Below the pieces are notes generated by a model. That model searched no databases and had not been told where the DNA came from. It saw nothing but the letters and a program-made list of their open reading frames with translations. 64,000 nt of DNA from Arcuatula senhousia (Eukaryota > Mollusca > Bivalvia > Mytilida > Mytilidae), in NCBI GenBank assembly GCA_963971305.1, contig OZ020307.1, positions 16,629,501 through 16,693,500 on the forward strand. The letters run 5' to 3'. A program made the translations under genes and the position numbers. How positions within the stretch are numbered: position 1 is the stretch's first letter; every line of letters begins with the position of its first letter. Positions 45,801 through 58,479 of this stretch are shown here, in pieces.

Positions 45801-48800
45801 GGTTAAAATGTTAAGTGAGGTCCCATAAGGCAAGGGGTTAAAATGTTTAGTGGGGTCCCATAAGGCAAGGGGTTAAAATGTTAAGTGAGGTCCCATAAGG
45901 CAAGGGGTTAAAATGTTTAGTGAGGTCCCATAAGGCAAGGGGTTAAAATGTTTAGTGGGGTCCCATAAGGCAAGTGGTTAAAATGTTTAGTGAGGTCCTG
46001 TAAGGCAAGGGGTTAAAATGTTTAGTGGGGTCCCATAAGGCAAGGGGTTAAAATGTTTAGTGAGGTCCCATAAGGCAAGGGGTTAAAATGTTTAGTGGGG
46101 TCCCATAAGGCAAGGGGTTAAAATGTTAAGTGAGGTCCCATAAGGCAAGGGGTTAAAATGCTAAGTGAGGTCCCATAAGGCAAGGGATTAAAATGTTAAG
46201 TGAGGTCCCATAAGGCAAGGGGTTAAAATGTTTAGTGAGGTCCCATAAGGCAAGGGGTTAAAATGTTTAGTGGGGTCCCATAAGGCAAGTGGTTAAAATG
46301 TTTAGTGAGGTCCTGTAAGGCAAGGGGTTAAAATGTTTAGTGGGGTCCCATAAGGCAAGGGGTTAAAATGTTTAGTGAGGTCCTGTAAGGCAAGGGGTTA
46401 AAATGCTAAGTGAGGTCCCATAAGGCAAGTGGTTAAAATGTTTAGTGGGGTCCCATAAGGCAAGGGGTTAAAATGTTTAGTTGGGTCCCATAAGGCAAGG
46501 GGTTAAAATGTTTAGTGGGGTACCATAAGGCAAGGGGTTAAAATGCTAAGTGAGGTCCCATAGGGCAAGTGGTTAAAATGTTTAGTGGGGTACCATAAGG
46601 CAAGGGGTTAAAATGCTAAGTGGGGTCCCATAAGGCAAGGGGTTAAAATGTTAAGTGAGGTCCCATAAGGCAAAGGGTTTAAATGTTTAATGAGGTCCCA
46701 TAAGGCAAGGGGTTAAAATGTTTAGTTGGGTCCCATAAGGCAAGGGGTTAAAATGTTAAGTGAGGTCCCATAAGGCAAGGGGTTAAAATGTTAAGTGGGG
46801 TCCCATAAGGCAAGGGGTTAAAATGTTAAGTGAGGTCCCATAAGGCAAGGGGTTAAAATGTTTAGTGAGGTCCCATAAGGCAAGGGGTTAAAATGTTTAG
46901 TGAGGTCCCATAAGGCAAGGGGTTAAAATGTTAAGTGAGGTCCCATAAGGCAAGGGGTTAAAATGTTTAGTGAGGTCCTGTAAGGCAAGGGGTTAAAATG
47001 TTAAGTGGGGTCCCATAAGGCAAGGGGTTAAAATGTTTAGTGAGGTCCTGTAAGGCAAGGGGTTAAAATGTTTAGTGAGGTCCCATAAGGCAAGGGGTTA
47101 AAATGTTTAGTGGGGTCCCATAAGGCAAGGGGTTAAAATGTTTAGTGAGGTCCCATAAGGCAAGGGGTTAAAATGTTTAGTGGGGTCCCATAAGGCAAGG
47201 GGTTAAAATGTTTAGTGGGGTCCCATAAGGCAAGGGGTTAAAATGTTTAGTGGGGTCCCATAAGGCAAGGGGTTAAAATGTTTAATGAGGTCCCATAAGG
47301 CAAGGGGTTAAAATGTTTAGTGAGGTCCCATAAGGCAAGGGGTTAAAATGTTTAGTGAGGTCCCATAAGGCAAAGGGTTAAAATGTTTAATGAGGTCCCA
47401 TAAGGCAAGGGGTTAATGTTTAGTGAGGTCCCATAAGGCAAGGGGTTAAAATGCTAAGTGGGGTCCCATAAGGCAAGGGGTTAAAATGTTAAGTGGGGTC
47501 CCATAAGGCAAGGGGTTAAAATGTTTAGTGAGGTCCCATAAGGCAAAGGGTTAAAATGTTTAATGAGGTCCCATAAGGCAAGGGGTTAATGTTTAGTGAG
47601 GTCCCATAAGGCAAGGGGTTAAAATGTTAAGTGGGGTCCCATAAGGCAAGGGGTTAAAATGTTTAGTGAGGTCCCATAAGGCAAGGGGTTAAAATGTTAA
47701 GTGAGGTCCCATAAGGCAAGGGGTTAAAATGCTAAGTGAGGTCCCATAAGGCAAGTGGTAAAAATGTTTAGTGGGGTACCATAAGGCAAGGGGTTAAAAT
47801 GTTTAATGAGGTCCCATAAGGCAAGGGGTTAATGTTTAATGAGGTCCCATAAGGCAAAGGGTTAAAATGTTTAGTGAGGTCCCATAAGGCAAGGGGTTAA
47901 TGTTTAGTGAGGTCCCATAAGGCAAGGGGTTAAAATGTTTAGTGGGGTCCCATAAGGCAAGGGGTTAATGTTTAATGAGGTCCCATAAGGCAAAGGGTTA
48001 AAATGTTTAGTGAGGTCCCATAAGGCAAGGGGTTAATGTTTAGTGAGGTCCCATAAGGCAAGGGGTTAAAATGTTTAGTGGGGTCCCATAAGGCAAGGGG
48101 TTAAAATGTTTAGTGAGGTCCCATAAGGCAAGGGGTTAAAATGTTAAGTGAGGTCCCATAAGGCAAGGGGTTAAAATGCTAAGTGAGGTCCCATAAGGCA
48201 AGGGGTTAAAATGTTAAGTGAGGTCCCATAAGGCAAGGGGTTAAAATGTTTAGTGAGGTCCCATAAGGCAAGGGGTTAAAATGTTTAGTGAGGTCCTGTA
48301 AGGCAAGGGGTTAAAATGCTAAGTGAGGTCCCATAAGGCAAGGGGTTAAAATGTTTAGTGAGGTCCCATAAGGCAAGGGGTTAAAATGTTAAGTGAGGTC
48401 CCATAAGGCAAGGGGTTAAAATGTTTAGTGGGGTCCCATAAGGCAAGGGGTAAAAATGTTTAGTGAGGTCCCATAAGGCAAGGGGTTAAAATGTTAAGTG
48501 AGGTCCCATAAGGCAAGGGGTTAAAATGCTAAGTGAGGTCCCATAAGGCAAGTGGTAAAAATGTTTAGTGGGGTACCATAAGGCAAGGGGTTAAAATGTT
48601 TAATGAGGTCCCATAAGGCAAGGGGTTAATGTTTAATGAGGTCCCATAAGGCAAAGGGTTAAAATGTTTAGTGAGGTCCCATAAGGCAAGGGGTTAATGT
48701 TTAGTGAGGTCCCATAAGGCAAGGGGTTAAAATGTTTAGTGGGGTCCCATAAGGCAAGGGGTTAATGTTTAATGAGGTCCCATAAGGCAAAGGGTTAAAA

Positions 48801-50611
48801 TGTTTAGTGAGGTCCCATAAGGCAAGGGGTTAATGTTTAGTGAGGTCCCATAAGGCAAGGGGTTAAAATGTTTAGTGGGGTCCCATAAGGCAAGGGGTTA
48901 AAATGTTTAGTGAGGTCCCATAAGGCAAGGGGTTAAAATGTTAAGTGAGGTCCCATAAGGCAAGGGGTTAAAATGCTAAGTGAGGTCCCATAAGGCAAGG
49001 GGTTAAAATGTTTAGTGGGGTCCCATAAGGCAAGGGGTTAAAATGTTTAGTGAGGTCCCATAAGGCAAGGGGTTAAAATGTTTAGTGAGGTCCTGTAAGG
49101 CAAGGGGTTAAAATGCTAAGTGAGGTCCCATAAGGCAAGGGGTTAAAATGTTTAGTGAGGTCCCATAAGGCAAGGGGTTAAAATGTTAAGTGAGGTCCCA
49201 TAAGGCAAAGGGTTAAAATGTTTAGTTGGGTCCCATAAGGCAAGGGGTTAAAATGTTTAGTGAGGTCCCATAAGGCAAGGGGTTAAAATGTTTAGTGAGG
49301 TCCCATAAGGCAAGGGGTTAAAATGTTAAGTGGGGTCCCATAAGGCAAGGGGTTAAAATGTTTAGTTGGGTCCCATAAGGCAAGGGGTTAAAATGTTTAG
49401 TGAGGTCCCATAAGGCAAGGGGTTAAAATGTTTAGTGGGGTCCCATAAGGCAAGGGGTTAAAATGTTAAGTGAGGTCCCATAAGGCAAGTGGTTAAAATG
49501 TTTAGTGAGGTCCCATAAGGCAAGGGGTTAAAATGTTAAGTGAGGTCCCATAAGGCAAGTGGTTAAAATGTTTAGTGAGGTCCCATAAGGCAAGGGGTTA
49601 AAATGTTAAGTGAGGTCCCATAAGGCAAGGGGTTAAAATGTTAAGTGGGGTCCCATAAGGCAAGGGGTTAAAATGTTTAGTGAGGTCCCATAAGGCAAGG
49701 GGTTAAAATGTTAAGTGAGGTCCCATAAGGCAAGGGGTTAAAATGTTTAGTGGGGTCCCATAAGGCAAGGGGTTAAAATGTTAAGTGGGGTCCCATAAGG
49801 CAAGGGGTTAAAATGTTTAGTGGGGTCCCATAAGGCAAGGGGTTAAAATGTTAAGTGAGGTCCCATAAGGCAAGGGGTTAAAATGTTTAGTGGGGTCCCA
49901 TAAGGCAAGGGGTTAAAATGTTAAGTGGGGTCCCATAAGGCAAGGGGTTAAAATGTTTAGTGAGGTCCCATAAGGCAAGGGGTTAAAATGTTAAGTGGGG
50001 TCCCATAAGGCAAGGGGTTAAAATGTTTAGTTGGGTCCCATAAGGCAAGGGGTTAAAATGTTTAGTGAGGTCCTGTAAGGCAAGGGGTTAAAATGTTTAG
50101 TGGGGTCCCATAAGGCAAGGGGTCAAAATGTTTAGTGAGGTCCCATAAGGCAAGGGGTTAAAATGTTAAGTGAGGTCCCATAAGGCAAGGGGTTAAAATG
50201 TTTAGTGAGGTACCATATGGCAAGGGGTTAAAATGTTAAGTGAGGTCCCATAAGGCAAGGGGTTAAAATGTTAAGTGGGGTCCCATAAGGCAAGGGGTTA
50301 AAATGTTTAGTGAGGTCCCATAAGGCAAGGGGTTAAAATGTTAAGTGAGGTCCCATAAGGCAAGGGGTTAAAATGTTAAGTGAGGTCCCATAAGGCAAGG
50401 GGTTAAAATGTTTAGTGGGGTCCCATAAGGCAAGGGGTTAAAATGTTAAGTGGGGTCCCATAAGGCAAGGGGTTAAAATGTTAAGTGAGGTCCCATAAGG
50501 CAAGGGGTTAAAATGTTTAGTGAGGTCCCATAAGGCAAGGGGTTAAAATGTTTAGTGAGGTCCCATAAGGCAAGGGGTTAAAATGTTTAGTGAGGTCCCA
50601 TAAGGCAAGGG
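42822..50611 (+). repeat. 35-bp minisatellite, about 222 tandem copies (7.8 kb)
   Basis: The unit is gcaaggggttaaaatg followed by ttwagtgrggtcccataag, 35 bp. Variants are few and recurrent: gtttag, gttaag or gctaag; gtgagg, gtgggg, gttggg or gaag; tcccata, tcctgta or taccata; aaggggtt, aagtggtt or aaagggtt; and a 33 bp form lacking two A (ggttaatg). The first unit (gagatacaat) and last unit (followed by agaaaatgg) are slightly diverged, as expected at array edges. A period not divisible by three, with TAA inside, means no frame is open on either strand. It sits within a UTP6 intron. Blocks of units are duplicated, giving a higher-order structure. Confidence 0.98.
47755..49220 (+). repeat. 797-bp higher-order duplication inside the 35-bp array
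   Basis: The rare unit gtggtaaaaatg occurs at 47755 and 48552, 797 bp apart (23 units, four of them 33 bp). From each start the next 19 units follow in the same order of variant types, apart from unit 14 (ttaagtgagg in one, tttagtgggg in the other). Within each block a four-unit group of 136 bp (33, 35, 33, 35) is itself doubled. Confidence 0.85.
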
Positions 50612-53600
50612 AGAAAATGGAGTTTAAGTACATATTTTAAAAGCTATATTTGATGATGTATCAAAGAAAACAGTATTTTATTCTATTTGGTCGCCATTGG
50701 AAACTTCAACAAACTACTTGTTGAATAAAAAAATAATGGGACAAGTTCACAACCCCTTGAAATCTGAAAAACTGAAAAATTGTCAGTTATGGAATTTATT
50801 ATCTCCATAATTCTACATACAGTTATACTTAGAGCAACAACAAAAAAACCATCAACAAATGCTACCCAAAAGAAGTGTTAGTCCATGCATGGAACTTATA
50901 GATAACTTTGTTTCTGTAAAAGATATGAATGACTAAAATATCAACATATAAATCTTTAAAGTCTTGATCTGTTTTAATTGTGGTAGTAAATTTCATCTTT
51001 TAAAAAAGGCCCAGTAATCCAAAATACAAAAAAAAAACAATATTAACTTCTCAAGACTGCAAATCAGAAACAGGAAATTCTGTTACAAGAGTACTGCAGG
51101 CATTATTTCTCTTTAGTTGATTTTTCATGTTTCATTAAGCTCTTTTTCACTTCATTTGCTGATTGCTGCATTGAAGTACACAAGATGCCTTTTATTTGTG
51201 CTTCAATCCATACAAGTGTTATTAATTCGTAATAAAGACTTAAATCATTAAATTGAGAAGGGGGTTTTCATCAAAGTCTTCCTACATTTAAACCCAGATC
51301 TCCTCATTAAACATAGATATGATGGAGACCATTGCATGTCTAAAAGAGATCAATTTAAATTAATTAAATTAAATCCTTTTGAGCCCTGTTTAAAATTTAA
51401 TTCTTTATATTTCAATTATGTAAATTTGTTACAATGTTGGATTATATATAAATTGCCTAAGCAGTGCATGCAGTCATTAATGATTTATAAATGGCATTCC
51501 TTTAAGAAGCCTATACTGTAAAAAATAAGGTCTTTTTGTGTTTCATGCAAACGTAACATTTAAACTCCAATAATGTTGCTTATGAAGGAACTAATATGAA
51601 TTTTATAAGCATTGCGTTTTTTAAGCTTATTAAATTATATAGTTAAAAAATTGTGTAATTCAGAATATTGTGAAAATATATTTAGAAGTTTACATTAAAA
51701 ATATCTAAGGGAGCAAGACAAAAAGTAAAATAGAAGTTACAATATTTTGGACAGTTTACATGAAACTAAGACTTTTTGAAAAATTATAGTTTTAATGTTT
51801 TAATGAATTAGATCCTGAAATGTCTTAATATGGTTTGAGAATTGCCTAAGGATGTGTAGAAGTGTCTACACTGAAGTAAACTTGACATTGAAGAAAATAC
51901 AGATTATGGTTTTAATCATCATTCTGAGGAAGAAAGAAAACTGTAAAATTTTGTTAATTATTTCTAAAGGGAGTATGGAAAAATGATTCTTGTTTTTTCT
52001 AGATTATTTTTGTTTTAACTACCACACAATTTTAGGGCCTTACACCAAGGAATTCCAAAGCCCTTTAGTTTTCACTTACACTTTATCGATCAATCTGAAG
52101 GAGCTAAAACTATAGAACTATAAGGAGAATACACTTGAAATTTTACACAGTTTAAGTGCCAAAATTAAAATCTCATGAAAATATGTCAAATGTTTTTGAA
52201 AAAACTGAAATATTTATATAAATTTGCCTTTGTCAATATTCTAGTTTGCCAATTTGCCTTTGTCAGTATCCTTGTTTGCCCGAAAATATGGACATTAGTT
52301 TTTATAGCCCGCCACACAAAGTGTTATACCCTCACTTTCTTTTTGTGTCTTTCCCCTGAAGGTTTCTGGATGATAACTCAAAAACGCGTCAAGAGATTTG
52401 AATGATATTTTGCACAGCTGTTGAGTACAATAAAATACAGGTCAGGTTTAATTTTCATGATGATCTGAAAAACATTATTGAAGATTTGCCACTTTGTAAA
52501 TTTTCCAAATTTGAAAAATTTATGATGAAATTATCTTGTCTAAGAAAGATAACTCATTTCTTTTCTGTCTCTATATAGATGTATAGTATGTACAGTATAG
52601 TATACAAATATATTTAATGATTGATGAATATCGTGGAGGGTATCATTTAATGTTCCATTAGATGCCCTATTTTTAATCTTTTAATTTAAGTAAAATGTAT
52701 CTCTGAAACTCCAGGTTTATCATCATTAAAATGTGATAAATAATTCTACTGAGGGAATTTGAAACACAGCTTTAGCATGATAAAGGTCAATTGGTGATCA
52801 GACTGTACTTCCTTTTTTCCTTGCCAACTATTTTAAGGATCTAAAATGAAAAAATGGTTATAACAGATGATGGCCTCCTCTTTCAATGCCAGAGTCAGTC
52901 ATCCTCTTCCAGTTTACTGAATAGTCAAGTGGGTGTATGTTTAGCATGACTTAGTGCATGCAACCCCTTTTACTGATCCTAAAATTCTTTTTGTCAATGT
53001 GTAAGTTGCACTTTTCTTTTTGTAAATTATCTTGATTTGTTTATATCTAACATGTTTCAGAACTTTATAATGTGTATGATATAACATTGATGTTCCCTTT
53101 GACTGTCAGATTTAAATTCAAAGGACATAGGAGATTTGTATTAAAAAGTCATACATCTAGAGTAAGCCTTTGTAAATTTACTTTATAAACACACAGAAAG
53201 TGACTGTGCATCATGTTATAAAACTTCAATGTTATTGTCCACAGTCTTACAACTATATATTGCAACATAAATCTGACCTTCAGTCGTCATTTAACAGGAT
53301 TTGTTTGAAATTCAATAAAATTGGATAAAACCCTCCATGCATTATACAAATTTGATTTCACTATCACAAAAATGTTAAAAGGAAAAAGCTCCAAGATAAC
53401 AGTTAAGGTGCAAATTTTCCAGTAGACCTACCATGCGATTTCAATATATCTGCCGTAAGTTGATAAAATAGTCAATTTTTCTAACGATTCAGTGCACTTA
53501 CAGACAGATTTTGATAAATCTTGGCTGAATGGATTTATGGGTATATTTACCATTAATCGACAAACTGCGACAGGGAACAAAGACCGGATCTAATTTCGCA

Positions 53601-53759
53601 GATACGATCTGGTTTATTTTGACAAGATGGCATGAAACTGGATATAGGATTAAGCTTGATTCCCTTTCAAAATCGACAGTTTTACTTTCTTTATAGAATT
53701 GTACTAGGAAATTAATAAGTTAAAGATGTGTATTGAAAATTGAGAAAAATGACCTGTTT
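50612..53759 (+). other. Intronic stretch with minor repeat traces
   Basis: AT-rich DNA. 52032-52160 (gggccttacaccaaggaatt) looks like a diverged head of the element at 9261. 52296-52480 (tatagcccgccacacaaagt, ataactcaaaaacgcgtcaa, ttttgcacagctgttgagta) is another degenerate interspersed repeat. No exon recognised. Confidence 0.5.
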
Positions 53760-53927
53760 CAGTGGCGGTACCAGGATTTTTGAAAAGGGGGGGTCCTTGG
53801 TAGAAAAGGGGGGGTCAAAAACTATAATTTGATGATTTTTGCCCAAATTTTGCATGAAAATCAAAGAATTTTCCGATGAAAGGGGGGGTCCAGACCCCCT
53901 GGCCCCCCCCCTCTGGATCCGCCACTG
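53760..53927. mobile_element. 168-bp MITE with cagtggcgg ends
   Basis: The left end cagtggcggtaccag (53760-53774) and right end ctggatccgccactg (53913-53927) are inverted repeats with two mismatches. Next to them are G-rich (agggggggtcc) and C-rich (ggcccccccctc) tracts that also pair. A clear target-site duplication was not found. Non-coding. Confidence 0.75.
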
Positions 53928-54289
53928 TGTCTGGTTAGGTTTAAAACAGCTGCAGATACTTGGTCTTTATAGGGTATTTAAAATAAAATAGAAAAAAAAA
54001 GAATAGAAAATAGAATTCAGTCTGTCTATTCATCTTTGTCAGCTTTCATTATTTACAATAGGTTGTTTTTAAGGTTAAAAATGGTTTATTTAGAAGACAA
54101 AAAACTTGGTAGAGTAACAAAGTGAATGAAGTGATTTTAGATATTCCTTACAGAGCATGTAATAAGGTGACTAGGTGGTCATAATATCACTTATTTTATT
54201 TAAAACTGTTTTTAAGCATATGAGGATTTAATTGGTATCCTTACTTGGAATCTGTCTAATAGTGCAATCACTTTTAGGGCTACTTTTTT

Positions 54290-56273
54290 AGCTCACCTGA
54301 CCCGAAGGGTCATGTGAGCTATTGTCATCGTTAAGCGTCCGTCGTCCGTCGTCCGTCGTCCGTCCGTCCGTTAACTTTTCTTCAAAGATCTTCTTCTCTG
54401 AAACCACTGAAGGGATTGCATTGATACTTGGTATACATGATCTTTAGGATGTCCTCTACCGAGTTTGTGAATTATATACATGTCGACCAACCAACATGGC
54501 CGCCCATGCTAAAAATAGAACAGGGGGGTCAGACCATTGTTTTTGGCTTATAACTCAAAAAGTATAAGAGATAGAGAAAATCCGAAGCAACCTTCCTTGT
54601 TCAGCATCAAAAGCTCTACAAATCTCTTCATTGAGTTGAAGTTGTGAAACCACTCCTTATAGGAGTTATTGCCCTTTAATCATCAAATTTGACCATTTTT
54701 GCAGTTTTTGGACAATATCTTGAAAACCCTTAGAGCTAGAGGAAAAGTTAGCATTGCAGAATTGTTTAGCTCATTGAGATCTACAAAAATGATTTCAGGG
54801 TCTAAATTGTCAGATCAGCCGTTTAAGAGTTATTCCCCTTTAACTGTTTTTTCTATTAATTTACACTGATTTTCAAAAATCTTCTTCTCTAAAACTACTG
54901 AAGGGATTGCATTGATACTTGGTATACATGATCTTTAGGATGTCCTCTACCAAGTTTGTGAATTATATACATGTCGACCAAACAACATGGCCGCCGTTGC
55001 TAAAAATAGAACAGGGGGGTCAGACCATTGTTTTTGGCTTATAACTCAAAAAGTATAAGAGATAGAGAAAATCCGAAGCAACCTTCCTGGTTCAGCATCA
55101 AAAGCTCTACAAATCTCTTCATTGAGTCGAAGTTGTGAAACCACTCCTTATAGGAGTTATTGCCCTTTAATCATCAAATTTGACCATTTTTGCAGTTTTT
55201 GGACAATATCTTGAAAACCGTTAGAGCTAGAGGAAAAGTTAGCATTGCAGAATTGTTTAGCTCATTGAGATCTACAAAAATGATTTCAGGGTCTAAATTG
55301 TCAGATCAGCCGTTTAAGAGTTATTCCCCTTTAACTGTTTTTTCTAATAATTTACACTGATTTTTAAAAATCTTCTTCTCTAAAACTACTGAAGGGATTG
55401 CATTGATACTTGGTATACATGATCTTTAGGATGTCCTCTACCAAGTTTGTGAATAATATACATGTCGACCAAACAACATGGCCACTGTTGCTAAAAATAG
55501 AACAGAGGGGTCAGACCATTGTTTTTGGCTTATAACTCAAAAAGTATGAAAGATAGAGAAAATCAAAAGCAACCTTTCTGGTTCAGCATCAGAAGCTCTA
55601 CGAATCTCTTCATTGAGTCGAAGTTGTGAAGCAACTCCTTATAGGAGTTATTGCCCTTTAATCATCAAAATTGACCATTTTTGCAGTTTTTGGACAATAT
55701 CTTGAAAACCGTTAGAGCTAGAGGAAAAGTTAGCATTGCAGAATTGTTTAGCTCATTGAGATCTACTAAAGTGATTTGCAGGGTCTAAATTGTCAGATCA
55801 GCCGTTTAAGAGTTATTCCCCTTTAACTGTTTTTTTCCATTAATTTACACTGATTTTCAAAGATCTTCTTCTCTAAAACCACTGAAGGGATTGCATTGAT
55901 ACTTGGTATACATGATCTTTAGGATGTCCTCTACCAAGTTTGTGAATTATAAACATGTCGATCAACCAACATGGCGGCCTTTGCTAAAAATAGAACAGGG
56001 GGATCAAACCATTGTTTTTGGCTTATAACTCAAAAAGTAATAGAGATAAAGAAAATCGGAAGCAAATTTTCTTGTTCAGCATCAAAAGGTCCTTACAGTA
56101 GTTATTGCCCTTTAACTGTTTTTTCTATTAATTTAAACTGATTTCCAAAAATCTTCTCTGAAACCACTGAAAGCATTGTTTGGCAACTTTGTATACTTGA
56201 AAGTTTGTGAAATTTATTCAGACTTTGGCCTAAGAGATCAGGTGAGCGATTCAGGCTCCTGGGAGTCTCTAGT
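54290..56273 (+). mobile_element. Interspersed element family A, copy 3 (with ~490-bp tandem units)
   Basis: The left end agctcacctgacccgaaggg and a gtccgtcgtccgtcg tract are at 54290-54370. The right end caggtgagcgattcaggctc is at about 56239-56258, followed by ctgggagtctctag. The body has almost four tandem units of about 488 bp, starting near 54390, 54886, 55375 and 55868 with actgaagggattgcattgat. Each has a aacatggccgcc module, gcttataactcaaaaagtat and gccctttaatcatcaaatt. The last unit is truncated. No coding. Confidence 0.9.
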
Positions 56274-56329
56274 TTTAGCATATTTGGACTCAAAGGACCA
56301 TAAAAAAATTTCAGGAAGTCTTAGTTCTG

Positions 56330-57629
56330 TATATATGTCGTGTACATGTTATTATTTTGTACAAGTTATAACTTGTATTATAAATTTGTACAAGTTATTA
56401 CTTGTATGATGACATCGTACAAGTTATAACCTGTACAAGTTCAGTTGTACAAGTAATAACTTGTACGGAAATTTTTGAAGAAAAAATAATAACTTGTACA
56501 ACTTTTCCATAATTTTAATTGTGTCGGTCAGTTTGATTTAGTTTGACTCTATTTCAAGGACTTTTTTAGGTTTACTTTCAAAATTGGTATTTTTTATCAT
56601 GAATTTTTAAATTGTGTTGCATAAACATATTCCACATCTCATTATTTTCTATTTTGTAAAGAGGTGTCTCCCTTTTCTGTTGATATCTTATCAAATAGCT
56701 ATATCCTGATTGATTCTTGAGTTATGTATTTTGTCAGAAAATTTGCTATATTCAAGCCGAAAAGATATAGAATTTTGAAACAAATTTGTGAAAAATTCAT
56801 TTTGTTATCAATTCAGCCATAATAGCTATACATCATGTACATGTACTAAGATAACTTCTGAAATGCGAGCAAACTCCTAAAACAATATTCAGAAGAGAAA
56901 TAAAATATGACTAAGCTGCAACATTTATACAGTCATAGAACAACATATTTACAAGCAAATCTTGAAATATAAATTACAACAAAGTTCCGGACAATAAATT
57001 TTGCAAAGCCTGACGCACGTTTCGCAGAGGCGCTCTACCAAAAAGTTGAAAATGACAAACACTATATGACTATGAAGAGCATAGAATAATACCCAAAAAT
57101 GTGGAACTTCTATGAATAGTCCCTGAACGTTTTGAGTACTTTTAAATAAACGGTGTACCTTTTTACAATGGGTTAACAGTTTTAAGAATAAATGCCAGAA
57201 GCTTAATTGACTTCACATATATTTTTCTTTATTTTACAGACTTAAAATAACTCAAGAACTTTGTACTAACACTAAATATTTATTCACAATAGCTGATTTA
57301 TTCTCATTGCCAAGTTAACCTTTTAATCTATAAACTGTTCTTAAATAATAACTGTTTATTTTCCAACAGTTAATTAATAAATACAATTAGACCATATTGT
57401 AATGTTGCTTCCTAGAGCTTTTGAACATATTTCTTATATTATTTTACAATTAAGCCCTTGTACAAGTTATTATTTTTTCATAAAAAATTTCCGTACAAGT
57501 TATTACTTGTACAACCGTGCTTGTACAGGTTATAACTTGTATGATGCCATCATACAAGTAATTACTTGTACGATTTTTTCATACAAGTTATAACTTGTAC
57601 AAAATAATAACATGTACACGACATATATA
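56330..57629. mobile_element. 1.3-kb element with 172-bp palindrome-rich terminal inverted repeats
   Basis: The left arm 56330-56501 and right arm 57458-57629 are reverse complements over about 172 bp with around 10-15% differences, starting tatatatgtcgtgtacatgt. Each arm is itself built from several copies of the near-palindrome acaagttataacttgt (also acaagttattacttgt). The 956 bp middle (56502-57457) is AT-rich with no frame that looks like a transposase. No target-site duplication could be fixed because the ends run into TATA-rich DNA. Confidence 0.9.
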
Positions 57630-57917
57630 TACATTGTAAATAAACAAGACAATATAGATTTTGAGCAAATATATCTAATTTTTTGGAAGAGGGTAATTAA
57701 CTTTTCTAAATATTTTCTTAGAAAGTAGACAACTTTATGAAAAAAGTACCTTTTTAATTTTATTCTCCTCTTTACCATAAAATGGTATTCAGTTAACTGT
57801 ACAAAGGAAGATAACTCCAGCAAGAATAATAGAATAATATTCTGCTTTGCAGTATCTAGGCTAACCAAATATGTTTGATGTACCTCTGTGGCTAAGCAGT
57901 CTATTTTAATTTTTTAG

Positions 57918-57990
57918 CCTACGACCAAGATAGAAATTCTACGCCAAGCTTATGAAGATGCTTTACTGGAATATGGAAGTAGTAGTGCAG
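57918..57990 (+). CDS. UTP6: UTP6-like protein, internal exon 7 of 8 recognised
   Basis: A 73 bp exon. It enters in phase 0 after a aattttttag acceptor and leaves with one base of a split codon before GTCAGA. It encodes PTTKIEILRQAYEDALLEYG and SSSA. The IREYYERALREFGS motif of vertebrate UTP6 aligns directly with ILRQAYEDALLEYGS. The leftover G is completed as GAA (Glu) in the last exon, giving ...SSSAELWLDF, equivalent to vertebrate SADSDLWMDY. A downstream copy of the acceptor type was not seen. Confidence 0.93.
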
Positions 57991-58479
57991 GTCAGATCAT
58001 GCCTTTTTATTTGTTGAAAATCTTTATAGTTACATTATTAAAGCATTGTTTGCTATTTTTGTTACACTATCTTGTCTTTGTCTTTTAGAATAAATTCATT
58101 AAATTATAATATTAATGCTACAGCTTGAGTATAAAATTTTTATGATGATATTGAAACATATATTTCTATATTAGTCAGTTAGTCCACAAACTTTGTACTA
58201 TAATATTATTTTCAATTTCAATTATGTTCTTAGTATTGAAGGGGTACCATATCGTTTGTTTATAAAAATTCATTGTTTGTAAGTTGAGAAATATATTTTG
58301 GGGTTGCCTATGAATTTTTATGTCCCAACAATGAAAGTAAAACAGCATGTAGTGTAGTACATTTGTCTGTCCAACCAACCCATATCAGGTTTACCGTAAG
58401 GTTGAAAATTTTCCATTTTTCCTTATGGTGGGTTTTTTTTTCGTCATATCCATTTTCATTTGAAATGCAAGTGGTTTTT

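Larger units (their letters stand above)
40431..57917 (+). other. UTP6 intron, 17.5 kb
   Basis: Holds the donor triplication, a foldback element, two small MITEs, the 7.8 kb 35 bp minisatellite, a family A element and a palindromic-arm element, all listed separately. The unlisted parts (41070-42660, 50612-53759, 53928-54289, 57630-57917) are AT-rich without an exon I can support. The acceptor is aattttttag. Confidence 0.75.

Noticed and set aside
42822..50611. CRISPR-like appearance of a long regular repeat array
   Set aside because: The 35 bp units are directly adjacent with no unique spacers, in an animal intron. It is a minisatellite.
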